Shown: piece by piece, positions 46,256 to 58,029 of the stretch
How the letters are laid out: every line of letters begins with the position of its first letter
Numbering within the stretch: position 1 is the first letter of the stretch
Assembly (NCBI GenBank): GCA_029891345.1
Contig: CM056999.1
Coordinates: 27,377,418-27,441,417 of the forward strand
Direction of reading: 5' to 3'
From: Dryococelus australis
Lineage: Eukaryota; Arthropoda; Insecta; Phasmatodea; Phasmatidae
DNA length: 64,000 nt
Notes under the pieces: model-generated
What the model saw: only the letters and a program-made list of their open reading frames with translations
What the model was told of the DNA's origin: nothing
The model's database searches: none
Made by a program: the position numbers and the translations under genes

Positions 46256-47633
46256 TATAATATTGAAATTTCCATGTAAGCACACGAGAAAAAATCAAAA
46301 CAACATGTCTCGACCTCCGATTAAACTGCCAAATTATTATTACAAATAAAACAACACTCCACACTATCTTCCAGTTTATATACACGAACAGGAGTGTATA
46401 AAAGTCGAGGACAACTCGAACTTACTATTAGCACCCCTCACGCAAATACAAACATCTCCTTTTCTCGCAGAATATGCCAATAACCCCCATATAAAACAAC
46501 TGAAAATTTCTCTCATGGAACATGGCAAGGCAACACCTAAATACCGTCGTTTAGCTAGATGATACGCCATTGCGGAAATAGTGAGATCTACATGAAGCTA
46601 CGCACGTCCACGAGTGACAAAAAGCTCACACTTGATCTGCAATATTACGTGCCTGAAATAATTACTGCCCACAACGATACCCTACTAGGAGGAGGTCATT
46701 TTGGGCAGTTTAAAACATTAGAGAAAATTATAAATGCTTAAGAATTGTCTAGTGTGTCAAAGAATTAAGGCCCCTAACCAGAAACCAATTGGTCACATGA
46801 CTCCCATCCCCCATCTTTTTCGCATTCTTGGGGACTGGATGCCAAAGGGCCTCTGCAAACGTCAGTGTCAGGCAACAAATACGTACTCGTTATGACCGAG
46901 CTCTTCACACGCTATGCAGTGGCCCAACCTGTTAAATCCATCGACGCCATTACATTCGCAAATTTTATTTAAGACATCATTCTTCAATTCGGATGCCCTA
47001 AATCAGTCTTAACCGATAGAGGCACATCATTTAACAACGAGATGATGACCGAGTTGTTCCAAAAACTTCAAATCAAAAACCTCCAAACAACAGCATATAA
47101 CCCCGCTAGCAATGGGCTGACAGAGCAGGTAAACAGTACTATCTCAACACCCAACATCTTGCGCTAATGAGGAACCTACTCACTGGGACAAATATGTTGT
47201 ATATATCTTATTTAATTTCAACAGCACCATTAATAGTAGTACAAAATTCAGACCATTTGTTCTCTTGCACTATGTAAAAGCTGTTCAACCGTCACACGTC
47301 ATTACACATACTTATTGCCCACGGACTCAAAATTGGTGCGAACAGTTGAAACAGGCTTGCAAACAAGCTTGCATTAACCTCATAGCCTTACAGTAAAAAC
47401 AAAAGGAACTGTTCGATGTGAAGTTCCGTCCTAATGACCTAAAAATCAGCCGATTCGTCTGGATAAAGAGTCACGCCAGGCAAAAGGCACTTACATTTAA
47501 ATATTATGGCCCTTATCGCATTCATAAGATACTCGGAGCGTCCATGATTGCGATTGAAATACGCAAAAGGGGCCAAATTATAATATACATGGTCAGCACA
47601 AGAAACGTAAAACTTGCCAATATCAGAGCCTAA
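46256..47633 (+). pseudogene. Integrase region of the errantivirus-like element
   Basis: The zinc-binding part has HNDTLLGGGHFGQFKTLEKI (about 46665-46730). The core has LVMTELFTRYAVAQPV (46885, second-strand Asp region), SVLTDRGTSFNNEMM (about 47010; D-x-G) and NGLTEQVNSTI (about 47112; the expected E present in T-E-Q). The C-terminal part (47418-47633) has WIKSHARQKALTFKYYGPYR with a GPY motif. Stops near 46741, 46972 and 47165 break it. Confidence 0.85.
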
Positions 47634-47639
47634 TACCTA

Positions 47640-48900
47640 CCATTATGTTACAGGTAGCATGTATGCGGAACGAGATATTCAATTGCCAGCATGATGTTCC
47701 AATGTGCTCTGTTATTCCACATAGCTGCAGGTGAGCAGCTATCCCGCAACCAACAAAGTGCACTGTTCTAGCAGCCACTTGGTGCCAACCCCACATCTGA
47801 CGAAATAATCGCAGCATCCGAGAGATGAGAAACTGCTTTGTTTGACTGCACCGTAGTGTACACAACGGCACATGTGTTAGGCACAAGCGGACGACTATAT
47901 CGCTACAGTTAAATTATTTCAATTAAATAAATGTGACTTGTGCAATGTGACATATGTGCCACGTGCTGCTCAGGTAAACGTAGTAAGTGCAGTAGTGCCA
48001 ACACAACTATTTGATATAGCAACCAGTCTCACCCACAGTATTACTTCAATGAATAATCTAGTTAATAAATTTCAACACGAGGTAGATATAGAAAAAGTTC
48101 AAGGGCAAATGTTGACTAGCATCGTACTGAAATCACTTAACAACATTGTAAATTAAATTAGACTCAACACGTACTTACAGCAATGCCAAAACAATCTCGT
48201 ATCATTGCAGGCAGTCCCACGTCAGACTTTGACTTCTGATTTATTAAGGTTGCAATCAAAGATTAAAGAACTGAACTTGCTCCACTTAAAAATATTATTA
48301 AATATTACACAATGCCCATAACGGAATGCATGATATCCCCTACGCAAATTATGGTAAAAATGCAAGTCCCACTTCAAAACAATAAGAATAAGTGGTAGTT
48401 CTTCCGTGCCACCAAAGTTCCCTACTTGTATACGAATGAAACCTGCCATATGGAGATCTACTGATATAAAAATACAGGTGACACAGCATGTAACACACGC
48501 CCCTGAACAGGTAAACAGTATGTATTTAATTTCAAAACAAATTGCAAATAGTCCTCAGGTCAAGTGCCTCAAGGCAGCAATTAATTTAAATAGTATTGAG
48601 CAGTTATACCAACTCTACAAATTTCTCTGTGTACCAGGTAAACAGTTATATATTAAGGCAATTCAACCTCATCAGTATATAACAACAAATGCACCTGGCA
48701 CTTTGATTTTAAGATGTGTAAACAAAACATTAAATAAAGTAATTCCAAACACAGATGTTGGAACTATTGAAGTCCATGCACCATGTGGTTGTGAGCTCAA
48801 GTCAGAACAATTGACGATCATCCAGGCAACACACGTTTGTGATGTCAAAAGCCCCACGTTAGCAGTTTCACACACACAGTACTTCCAATACATTAGCTGA
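47640..48900 (+). pseudogene. env-like remnant of the errantivirus-like element
   Basis: After integrase, in the env position, broken frames run to a 164-codon open stretch (48406-48900). It is rich in isoleucine and contains a Cys-rich segment near 48775-48800 (APCGCEL) like the conserved C-x-C region of errantivirus envelope ectodomains, with further cysteines spaced like disulfide partners. A predicted signal peptide, a furin-like site and the membrane anchor are not clear because of stops before 48406 and after 48898. This would be the insect-retrovirus-type fusion glycoprotein, and in this copy it is inactive. Identity is by position and weak motif only. Confidence 0.6.
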
Positions 48901-50688
48901 AGCTGAAGCAAGGCAATTTTGAAGCCCAACAGTTAAAATTAGAGGAGGGAATTTCATTCTATTCAGTAAACAAAAGTTTAAATGACTGGAAAATTTTACA
49001 TGCAAGGCTGCCGACAGTAGAAAAAGTTTCCAGTAACCCCCCCCCCCCCCCCCCATGTCTTTTCAGTTCTTTCTCAAGAACATTATTATTATATTAGCCG
49101 TATAAATCCTGCATGAGTTAATGTGTAAGTGCACTTACACTTTTGCCGTCCTACAAATACGTTAATATGGCACGCTGCCACGTTCTCAGAACCGCACACA
49201 CGTCGGTTGAGAGATAAGCAACAAAGGTAATTAGCTGCGAGGTAATGCTATTATAATGTCTCAAGTAACTGCATTTCCCGATATTGCTCAATAAGTTAAC
49301 ATATGGCACTTCAAAGTATGTACATGTATAGCACTTGCAGTAAGAGTCAGAAGTTGGAACCCCTGCCTTTACACACAGTATGGGCTGCGCAATCTGGTAG
49401 CAGGCAATCAAACGTGCTTACGAGACACTCTTGTGTGGGCAGCAAAAGTACACACTCCTCTTGTAGAGCGCAGTGGCGGACAGTAACACAATAAACAGTT
49501 CTCTGTCTTGGCTCTAGAGAGCAGTTGAAGGCGCGGTAAGTACGCCATAATCATTTTTGAAATATCGTAATCTAATGGGGCCCCCCCTTATATAAAACTC
49601 ATATTACTAATCTCAACTGTCATTTTATGTTTTACTCAGTCATAAGACACACAGCTGTCCAGATATCTATGACTGAATAATGTAGCATATAATTGTATTG
49701 TTTACACTATGATTGCATCTAAACCTTTAATGTTCAGAGAACTAAGACTGACGTCTAAGATACCGTATATTATAGTTTCATCATAATATTTTATTATTCC
49801 ATTGTTATTTCACGTAGAACTTTTAATTAGAATCATATTTCACGTACATTAGTACTGCGGACTGTTAACCAACAAAAAACGGTGCACCGAAGTCCCAATT
49901 TCCTATACCACTGTGGTCTGCACCAGAGTTAACATGTTTCTTTCAATTATGGGGATTAGTTAAATATCGGAGCCGAGCACTCTCTTCTATCCTCGATCAA
50001 CACAAAACGATAGCATCCGTAGTGCATTAAGTGATAAGGTACCATTGTATATGTCACTTTTAACTTTACCTGTTAATCAAATCAAATATATATAACCTCA
50101 TGTTTACACTTAACTTATTAGTATCCAAAAGTATTAGACTCCTTTATAAGTATCTTATTACTAAAAATACTTACGCCTACCATGCCTAGATCTATTACGT
50201 GAATTTAATGTATAGAATTATAAAAGTATTAAGCTTAACTACATAACCAGTAAGATGTATGATACAAACTTTTTGCACAATTTCTACATAGCTACAGTGT
50301 GATACACAAAGCTTTACCTACAAGGTTAAATGTATAACTCTATTTACAAAGATGCAAAGCCATCCTTAAGAAAGCAATTTCGCTAAGAATTTAAGTCGCC
50401 TTACACGTAACGCTATCCCTAGCCTCACGTAACTGACCGCCCTAGGTAATCAAAGAATCAAGTGCATGAAAAGACACTCATTTATTTTTACCCTCCCAGC
50501 TTCTGCGTACAAGAAAAGCTTTCTCAAGCGGCATTCTGCTGTTCAGTGCAGGGGGCACCTGTGCTCTTTCGCTACGATGCCGCCATCTGCAACATCTGCC
50601 CAACCTTACTGTTACCTTCCCCCGCATCAGCCGGCCACAGTCTTCTCATGCGAGGAAGCATGAGTTTTCCAAAGATCGGGGGCCATGC
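48901..50688. other. 3' untranslated part of the errantivirus-like element
   Basis: Non-coding sequence from the env remnant to the 3' LTR. It includes a C-homopolymer at about 49037-49054. A purine run (AAAGATCGGGGG, about 50671-50682) just before the LTR is a candidate polypurine tract. It is longer than expected for this kind of element, so another insertion may be hidden here. Confidence 0.45.
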
Positions 50689-51294
50689 TGTGGTCGCCAC
50701 CAGCAGGGTTGCCAGGAGGTGCGCAAACGGTGGAGGAAGCACAGCCTCTGCAGTCAGTCCGGTTAGTTATGACAACACACCCAGGGGGGAATGAAAACAA
50801 GGTTGGGCACAGTCGTATACAAGGATGGGACAATGGCAGCTCGCGGCCATCTTACTCCAGCCCGCCGGAGGCACTGCCGGATTGCCGCCTGACAGGAGGA
50901 CCACCTGTCCAGTTGTTCTGGGTCATTTCCGTCCTCAGCCGCCATCGAAAGAGCCTCCTCGCAGCAGTTACCCCAGGATAAATATAATTCCTGATAGGGC
51001 AATATAGGTTGCGTGAGGTGAAAGGGTATGCAATGGCCAATATTCAGGCTCCATAAGAGCCGGAGCTCGCTTGAGAGATTATCCAGCTAGACTTACTAGC
51101 TGCTTTGCGTTTTGCTGCATTTCTACTATCTTATTTGCTTGTTACTTCATTCAAGTCGCATCTTGTGCAGCTGACTTGTACTAACTTTATTCTGGAATAA
51201 AGAAGTATATTGTATCTGAGAGTGCTGTACTTCTGACTACGTAAATCTCCCTATTGAAACTGTTGCCATCCTCCTAAAGGAGAGCCACAGCAAT
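50689..51294 (+). mobile_element. 3' LTR of errantivirus-like element
   Basis: Direct repeat of 40836-41433 over its whole length, starting TGTGGTCGCCACCAGCA and ending ACAGCAAT, with the AATAAA signal at 51196-51201. GTGTTTGT follows immediately (see the 5' LTR for the possible duplication). Confidence 0.85.
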
Positions 51295-51302
51295 GTGTTT
51301 GT

Positions 51303-52030
51303 ATACTTTCGCTACACCTAAACATAAACATTGAAATGTGACTTCTACTTTTATACCTGTCAAATACATTGTTTACTGTTCACAGCTGTTCAAAGAATTA
51401 TGTCATATTCCTAAAACCATTCCGTACGAATATTCACTACTTAGGCCTATATTATTTACATCAGCTTCATGACATTTAAAAATGCCTGTATTGACGATAG
51501 TTCCTACCGATATTTAACATTTTTAAGATATTTGATTTCCACAAAATAGCACATTACACGTAATATCATTTGAATTGTGAATTGTAAATTTAGTAGTTAC
51601 ATGTGCAAGAACTGTGGTTACTGCAAAATTCCCAATTTATAATTTTTCAATGTAAAGCCAGCTTTATTTTAAATACTGTCTTGGAAGGTTGGATCTTTTA
51701 CGAATTATAAAACTGAGAACTAGTGTTTTCATGACACGTGCAATAACTTTGTTGACAACTATGATGGCCTATGCAGTGTTTTATGTCCAATGGAGCAGAT
51801 CACTCACCAGAGCTACTAAACATCATCAAGAAATATGGTTTTTATGTATCAAAATGTCTTCACCTTCTACTTGTTTACAATAACATTCAATGTTGTGACC
51901 TGCATTAAAAAATACCTATAGCATACATCTATGTCTAAATCTAAAATAAGACTAACTTATGGTCTGCCAAGTGGTATGCATGTACAGTTTCAAGCAGCAA
52001 GAAACACGGTTTATTAGAGTTTGTACTTGC
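51303..52030. other. TCF25 intron before exon B donor, nothing recognised
   Basis: AT-rich sequence. No repeat end, gene or RNA is recognised between the errantivirus-like LTR and the GC donor of exon B. Confidence 0.45.
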
Positions 52031-52224
52031 CTGTTCTCTTGCCTGCGGTAGTCGAGACGACACTTGCCGGTGGCGGGGTTGAAGTTGGCATGGAAGGCAC
52101 TCTCCATGCAGTAGAGTGCCCGCTCGTTCAGCTCTGCAGCCATCTGCAAGTCCTCACTCAGCTTGCAGAGGTCCGACAGCTGGATCAGCGTGTCCACATG
52201 GTACGGGTGTTTGTGGCTAACTGC
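52031..52224 (-). CDS. TCF25: TCF25 exon B (partial gene)
   Basis: This 194 bp exon encodes 64 full codons plus AG of a split Arg. The recognisable TCF25 motifs, in order, are HPYHVDTLIQLSDLC, ERALYCMESAFH and CRLDYRRQENR. They belong to the tetratricopeptide-like core that is strongly conserved from insects to mammals. The acceptor is tgcag ending at 52225, and the exon starts at GCA in phase 0, matching exon A. The donor reads AG|GCAAGT at 52031/52030, a classic GC-AG donor context. No GT donor keeps the frame after the ENR motif, and exon C supplies exactly the missing G. The region just upstream in the intron is rich in CA/ATGC repeats. The exon is open and undamaged. Confidence 0.9.
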
Positions 52225-52317
52225 CTGCACCCACGCACACACACCTCACTAACTGCTCCACACATCCAGCACTCATTAGAAGAGACAACTTAGCTAATAG
52301 TGATTTTTAAAAAATGC

Positions 52318-52376
52318 ACACGCGTGCACACACATATGCATGCATGCACGCATGCATGCACGTACACACACATATT
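52318..52376. repeat. (CA)/(GCAT) simple repeat
   Basis: Alternating CACA and GCATGCAT units just upstream (in gene orientation) of the exon B acceptor. Confidence 0.9.
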
Positions 52377-54039
52377 GCATAATTCTGAAATTCAAGTTAA
52401 AATACAATATAAAACAAAACTTATAGCTACTATCTTTCTATAATGACTAGTTTATGAGGAACTGTAAAAACGTTTGGGTGAAAAAGTTAAAATTTGAGGG
52501 AAACCTTCTTGTGTTTCTCTCAGTGAGTACTGCCTTCTGCCCCTCATGCGGTGAAATGTTTGTCCTGCCTTGTGCTCTCGCTCACTCCCATTTTAGCCTC
52601 CTTCCTCTCCTATGTCATATATACCTTTCTGTTCATTAAAATAAATTAATATTTCATGGCAATATCCTTCAATTTTTTGTAAGAACATTGAATTTGTGCT
52701 TGGAAAAACGTACCCTTTGTCCAATGTTACCATTTTCGTAACTGAATGGTGAGAAAAATATTTGCAGATACATTTCTATGATATCATTTTATTCAGAAAA
52801 TGTCTGACTATTGAACTGAATTAAATTAAATTAATATTCCAAACAAAAATCATATTTATATTATGCCAAAGACAACTGAGTATAGACTTCCAATGCTTAG
52901 ACAGAACCTTATTCTGCTTAATGTTTTTAACATTTTAAGAGAAAAAAGACTGCTCAGTATATGCCCCTCGGATATCACATTTTTGAGAATACATCAGCCA
53001 GTAAAAATAAATCTATATATTTAATTTAAAAACACTATAATTTTCATACTATAAAATAACTGAACAAGAACTTCATGCAAAAAATTGCCAATTTTGACAT
53101 ATAGGGGTTACGTTTGGGTCAAAATCAGACTAAAATTTCCCAAAATATCCATAGTTGCCTTTTTTTCATTAAATTTACGAAAACCGTAAGGGGTCATTTT
53201 AGAAAGTTTGTAATGTATTTTATGTCTCTTCATAGAATAATAGAAAAAAAATCCAAAGACGTGACGGCCTGAACGGCTAGTGCACGTCTGCATTTACTAG
53301 GTCTTTAATTATGTCCAGTAAGACACACAGGCTCAAGGGTGCGAATTCTGGTGAGGCGAGGTCTACAGGATCTGGTGCTTGGCCTTAACTGTACCCTTGA
53401 CAGGTAGGCTGTCAACAAGATACATAATTTAGCTAGGCTAGGTTAGACTGACGGCTGGCTAGCATAGACCGGGCCGCTGGCTTACATTAACGTGCCTCAC
53501 TGGGATGGGCCAAGGTGAGCTGCAGAGAGAGACTAACAGGCGGTGTTGGCTAAGTCCTAGCACTAGATGCTGCTAGGGTGGACTGCCTCACCACAACTCT
53601 CGTTTCCAGCACGTACTGAGTTATATTCTGCTGGCCGGCATGTCTTTCGGGTGCATTCGGTTATCTTAGGCCACCACCCCTCAGGCTTAGGTTGAGCGGC
53701 AACGTTGCTACCATCTCTCGGCGGGATAGCGGCGCCGCTCACTTAAAGGCAACACACTTGCTTTGCTGACTGGTACCCCTTCTCACGGAAATTTTCTGGG
53801 TAGGGGCAATTTGCATTTCTAGTCTTCTTGACGTGCATTCTGCTCTCCAAGTGGAATGCTGTCCTAGGTGGTGGCCAGTCTGGGTTCGTACCTTGTCTGT
53901 GGCACATGGCATACACGTGATAAGGAGTTGATGAAAAATAATAATAATACAACTATGTGTCACATGTCAGATAAAAGAATCACCTGTCCTGCAGTACATT
54001 TGCAACCATGCATATGCATGCACAAATTTTATTCATGTG
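52377..54039. other. TCF25 intron, unassigned
   Basis: AT-rich to 53260, then a GC-richer stretch (53260-53880) with no protein or repeat that I recognise. Confidence 0.4.
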
Positions 54040-54890
54040 CAGTGGATCCTCTATGAACCAAAAACGTTATGTACCATAAAATTTTATCCACCAAAAATTC
54101 TCAATAGTTCTGGCAAAATTCTCATATACATTATGTTAAAATTATCTACTTTTATCAGTTATTGAATATTACATTGATCAAAAATCTTTTAACCCTATCA
54201 CTTAAGGCTCTGTTTCACCTCTTTTGGTGTAATTGTTCGTTTTCGCATCATAATTTGTAATTTCAGATTTATAGTAATTACTGACATTGTACAATTATAG
54301 AAAATTTACATTTTACGAATTGTTTCATATTTTTGTGCATAATTTTAATTGGGCATTTTCTGCTTGTTCCAAAAAGTTGAGAACTTACTAATAAAATATA
54401 AATATGCTCTCGACTTTATACAACAAGCAGATAACAAAATTAAAATTATGTACAAAAATATTAAATAACTCGTAAAATGTAAATTTTTTTATAACTGTAC
54501 ACTGTCAGTAATAACTATGAATCTGTAATCATGATGCAAAAATGAAGAATTTCTGCAAAAGAGGTGAAAACAAGCTTTAAGATTTATTACAACAATCATT
54601 TTTAAACAGTTTCTTTACGCAAATGTCTAATAAATGGGTGTGAAATATATTACGGGTGGTGCTCACCTCTCCACTTTAGCTAACGGAGTCGGGCAGTTAG
54701 TCAAGATGGCACGACCTTGCTTTCTCTGCTTACATGCCTAATGAGAAGGAAAGCAGTTACCAGTGTTGCAGCCTCGCATCTTTTCTCTCCTCTATCCATC
54801 TCTCTCTCAGCCACATACCTTGCTTCCTCATTACACGCCTGGTGATAAGGGAAGTGGTAGCCTTGTAACTACCGCAATGTCCTTCCTATC
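54040..54890. mobile_element. pogo/Tigger-like element, copy 3 (right end missing)
   Basis: The left end CAGTGGATCCTCTATGAACC is followed by the internal word GCAAATGTCTAATAA(C/A)TGGGTGTGAA shared with copy 1 (11246 onward). A CT-rich patch lies near 54780. No right inverted end was found, and a foldback element interrupts it. The right boundary is approximate. Confidence 0.65.
54202..54580. mobile_element. Foldback MITE flanked by TTAA
   Basis: Two arms of about 170 bp (from 54202 and back from 54580) are inverted copies with scattered mismatches, separated by about 30 bp. The ends are TTAAGGCTCTGTTTCACC and, inverted, TTAAAGCTTGTTTTCACC. The TTAA at 54202-54205 and 54577-54580 suggests piggyBac-type targeting. 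It is inserted inside pogo-like copy 3. Confidence 0.85.
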
Positions 54891-55404
54891 TTGTTAACCT
54901 ATCAGGCTGACAGCCTTCAACAGAGGGTCCCATTTCCAACAGTATAGCACCTTCCCACTCATCTAAAATGAGGAGAAATTACTTGAATGAAGGTGGGAGA
55001 AACAATTCAGTCATCATATGCTACCTTCAGCAGCAACTCGCCATAACAAGAACCACTCTGACTTGGCCCCTCTCACTTTGTGGAAGGGGTGGCTATTTCA
55101 TTATTCATAAACAAACTTTGCCGGACAACCTACGATTGAGAGATCATCATTAGCAAACTTACCCTGACACCATCTTGAGTTCCACTGATCTTCGGGAGGC
55201 AGGGGGTTGTGCATTACTTGCAGAAGCCAAGTATGTATATGCCCAATCACATGGTCTACTGGCACATGTGTATACAACCGTTAACTTACAAAAGTACTCA
55301 ACATTAATACCCACCAAGACCAGCTGAAGTCTCCAAGAATTTGGTCACAATACACATTTACTATGAACACACAATTATTACTAGTCACAACTGGTGATAA
55401 AACA
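54891..55404. other. Unassigned intron sequence
   Basis: No coding or repeat signal can be supported. Confidence 0.4.
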
Positions 55405-55608
55405 CTATTGAGATGCCAGACAGTATAGCTTACACACAGGTCTACACAAACATCTCTTCTGCATGCATAAATCCACCACTTTAATAACGCCATTCCTTCC
55501 AGGGTGGAACTTGAAGACCCTCGCTAAGCAACAGCCTAGGGGTGGTACACATTCTTCTCCAACCAGAACTACCTCTCCAATAGCGTGTCCCGTTGCTGGA
55601 TTTGACAC
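55405..55608 (-). pseudogene. BEL/Pao pol C-terminal fragment (DUF5641-like)
   Basis: In this 67-codon frame, the part GEVVLVGEECVPPLGCCLAR, VFKFHPGRNGVIKVVDL and a following RPVCKLYCL matches the conserved tail after the BEL/Pao integrase. The family pattern is V-L-x(4-6)-P-P-L-x-W-x-L-G-R-V, H-P-G-x-D-G-x-V-R-V-V, then R-P-x-x-K-L-x-x-L. The rest of pol was not found nearby, so this is an isolated fragment. Confidence 0.75.
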
Positions 55609-55859
55609 TTCCTCTGGGGTTGTAGTTGCTATATGTATTCTTTATAAAACAGTTTCCAGAATGGGTTGACTAGTGTGTATATAATTTTCCATCTTCTGGA
55701 CAAACAGATATTGCTACTGTCAACATCTTCATATTGTGGCGGATGCTAGAGGACTGCACACAACGAGTTAAGGTACCATGGACTATACATTTTGTGCGAG
55801 CCTCCTGTTGCCAAAACACACGGTGATTGACCCAATGCCGGCCCCAATTAAGGGTGAGC

Positions 55860-56422
55860 GTGCCACACACTGCCCCTCCCCCCCCCCCAGACTGACATGC
55901 GAGACCGAAGATGAACGGCGTAAGTTGTCAGAGCGACAGCGAAGACGAGGGCATCTCAAATTCTAGGCCTGGAGGAGCTCGGGCCGCATATCTGTCTTCA
56001 GTATATGGTGAGTATAAGTTCGGCTTGGCAGTTAGACGTCATCCCAGCAATTGAGGTCCCGTTTATCATTCAAGTAAATGAACAATAATTTCTGGCAAGG
56101 CTAGGGTTTTAACTTCTACTCTTTGATAGATGTTTGTACTTGCTTTATTACCATATCGGTTAAGAGACTTTGAAGCATATTGTTCAGTGTAATGTTGTTT
56201 GTATTGTTTTATATCAAATATTATTTAACATTGTAATAAATGTGTTTAAATGTGTTTTATACAAAGAGTTCTTAACTTATTACAGTAACCACTGACAACT
56301 ACGCTACTCTTAGTGTTTCCCATTCCTAGTGTTCAGAGGTATTGAGCTCACTTGTAAGCAGCTACCTGACAGGAGCAACAGTTAAGCAGTATAGAATAGG
56401 ATAGGAAAGGGAGGAGCTACAC
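55860..56422 (+). mobile_element. Probable 5' LTR end of second errantivirus-like element
   Basis: Sequence ending GGAGGAGCTACAC immediately before TGGTGAAGGC, the same primer-binding word as in the 40.8 kb element. An AATAAA lies near 56235. The left limit is not defined, and similarity to the other LTR is not evident by eye. Confidence 0.4.
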
Positions 56423-58029
56423 TGGTGAAGGCTAGGGTTCTATTCCCACCCCCTTGCAGCCAAGCTTCACCTGTTCCCAGGTCATTCCATTACCATTTTA
56501 TTACGCACATCGATAAATTGTTAATAATTTTAATAGCAATCAGAGCAAACCACAGCATGCTCACGCATAGCATTTCTGCAAATTTTATTGTATACGTTCA
56601 AAATCTTTGTACCCCAGTATGTTCAAGTGAAATATATTATTGTATAGCATTTAATTATAGTGATACCTTGACCTCTAACAATTCAATTGCTTGTCATAGC
56701 ATTACTGTACTTAAGTCAATGTGTTAAATAGCTGTCAGTCCGACACGGTCAGGGAACACGCAGTAAGAAATAGTGTACCAGGTAAGTATGCCACACGCGC
56801 AAGTCAGCATAACAAGTAGGAGGCCTTGCCAGCCCAGCAGCTTGAAGTCACTCCGCCCACCACACCAGCTTTAAAACCGCTTTGCTGCTTCCTTACAAAA
56901 ATGCATGTACACTGCTTGTTTTGCATGTGGGACAACCTGTTCCCTTGTAAGCAAGGAAATCTCCATGGGGTTGTATGTGTTTCGGAGAACTTTCCCATTT
57001 TTTTTCTCCATTGTATTTAGAATTATTTTTAAATTACACAAAGTGCACGCCACCAACTACACTCCACATTTTTCTGCTAACATGTCGACATGAACACTGA
57101 ACACAAATCTACAGTACACAACACACGCTAAACGTGCAGTTGAATTACACGAGCAATTGATAACCCAATTAACCAGTGATAACACAGAACACATTACACA
57201 TCTTGAACACAATACTCAACACCAACATCTATCAACATTTAACGAACCTGGTACAAGCGGTTATCTCAGACTCCGCCCACTCCACACACTACAGACAACA
57301 AATCCACTTTTAATTTCAATTCCCAGCATGAATACTGACATTCCACAACACAAGTACACAAACATAAATTACACAACACGACACCAGCCTGTAAACACCA
57401 CCGACAACACCATAAATCCACACATAATTCCAAATCCTACTCATGTTATTTTACAACACCCACAAACCATCCCCACTTTCTCAGGGGAAAGTAATGAAAA
57501 TGTGGAGGAATTTTTAGACACCTTCAATGCCGCAAGCAAAGTTATTGGTTGAACTGAACTTGACAAACGATGCCGCCTATAGTTCTATCTGCAGGACACA
57601 GCAAAAAGGGATTTACGAAAATTAATATTACGTCAGTGCACAGGTAATCTTTTGGCAATCACTACAGACAGCTTTTACATTCAACTAAACAAACCCAGGC
57701 CAGAATACACAAGCACACAAAGAGAATTTTACATTTTATAAAAACAAGTGTGACACACAACTGCCTGAGCCGGAGTTTGTTACGGTTATTTGGGCCTCTC
57801 TGTCACCAGCTCTTGCTGACAAACTTGTGCCTTTCGAGAACAATACATTGAAGCAGCTGATCCATAATATAAAAAATAATGAGCTTGGCATGTACCGACA
57901 CCAACAGACCATTGAAAACGATTCACAAAGCACACAACATATCAAATTACAAGAGGAAATCAATACATTGAAACAACAGCTACACAAACTTAAAACCACT
58001 GTGATGCGCGCCTCTTTGTTTAGCAAGTG
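56423..58029 (+). pseudogene. Second errantivirus-like element: PBS, leader and gag fragment
   Basis: The primer-binding word is at 56423. Gag resembles that at 41.98-42.96 kb. The segments from about 57104 to 57552 (open from 57157, 131 codons) include NPLLISIPSMNTDIP, then PTFSGESNENVEEFLDTFNA, then a stop near 57552. A coiled-coil-like stretch (LQEEINTLKQQLHKLKTTV) is at 57950-58006. The element is cut at 58029 by a minus-strand LTR-type element, so pol and the 3' LTR are missing. Confidence 0.7.

Noticed and set aside
53739..53963. Two overlapping minus-strand frames of 69-74 codons
   Set aside because: No recognisable motif and no link to the BEL/Pao tail at 55.4 kb.
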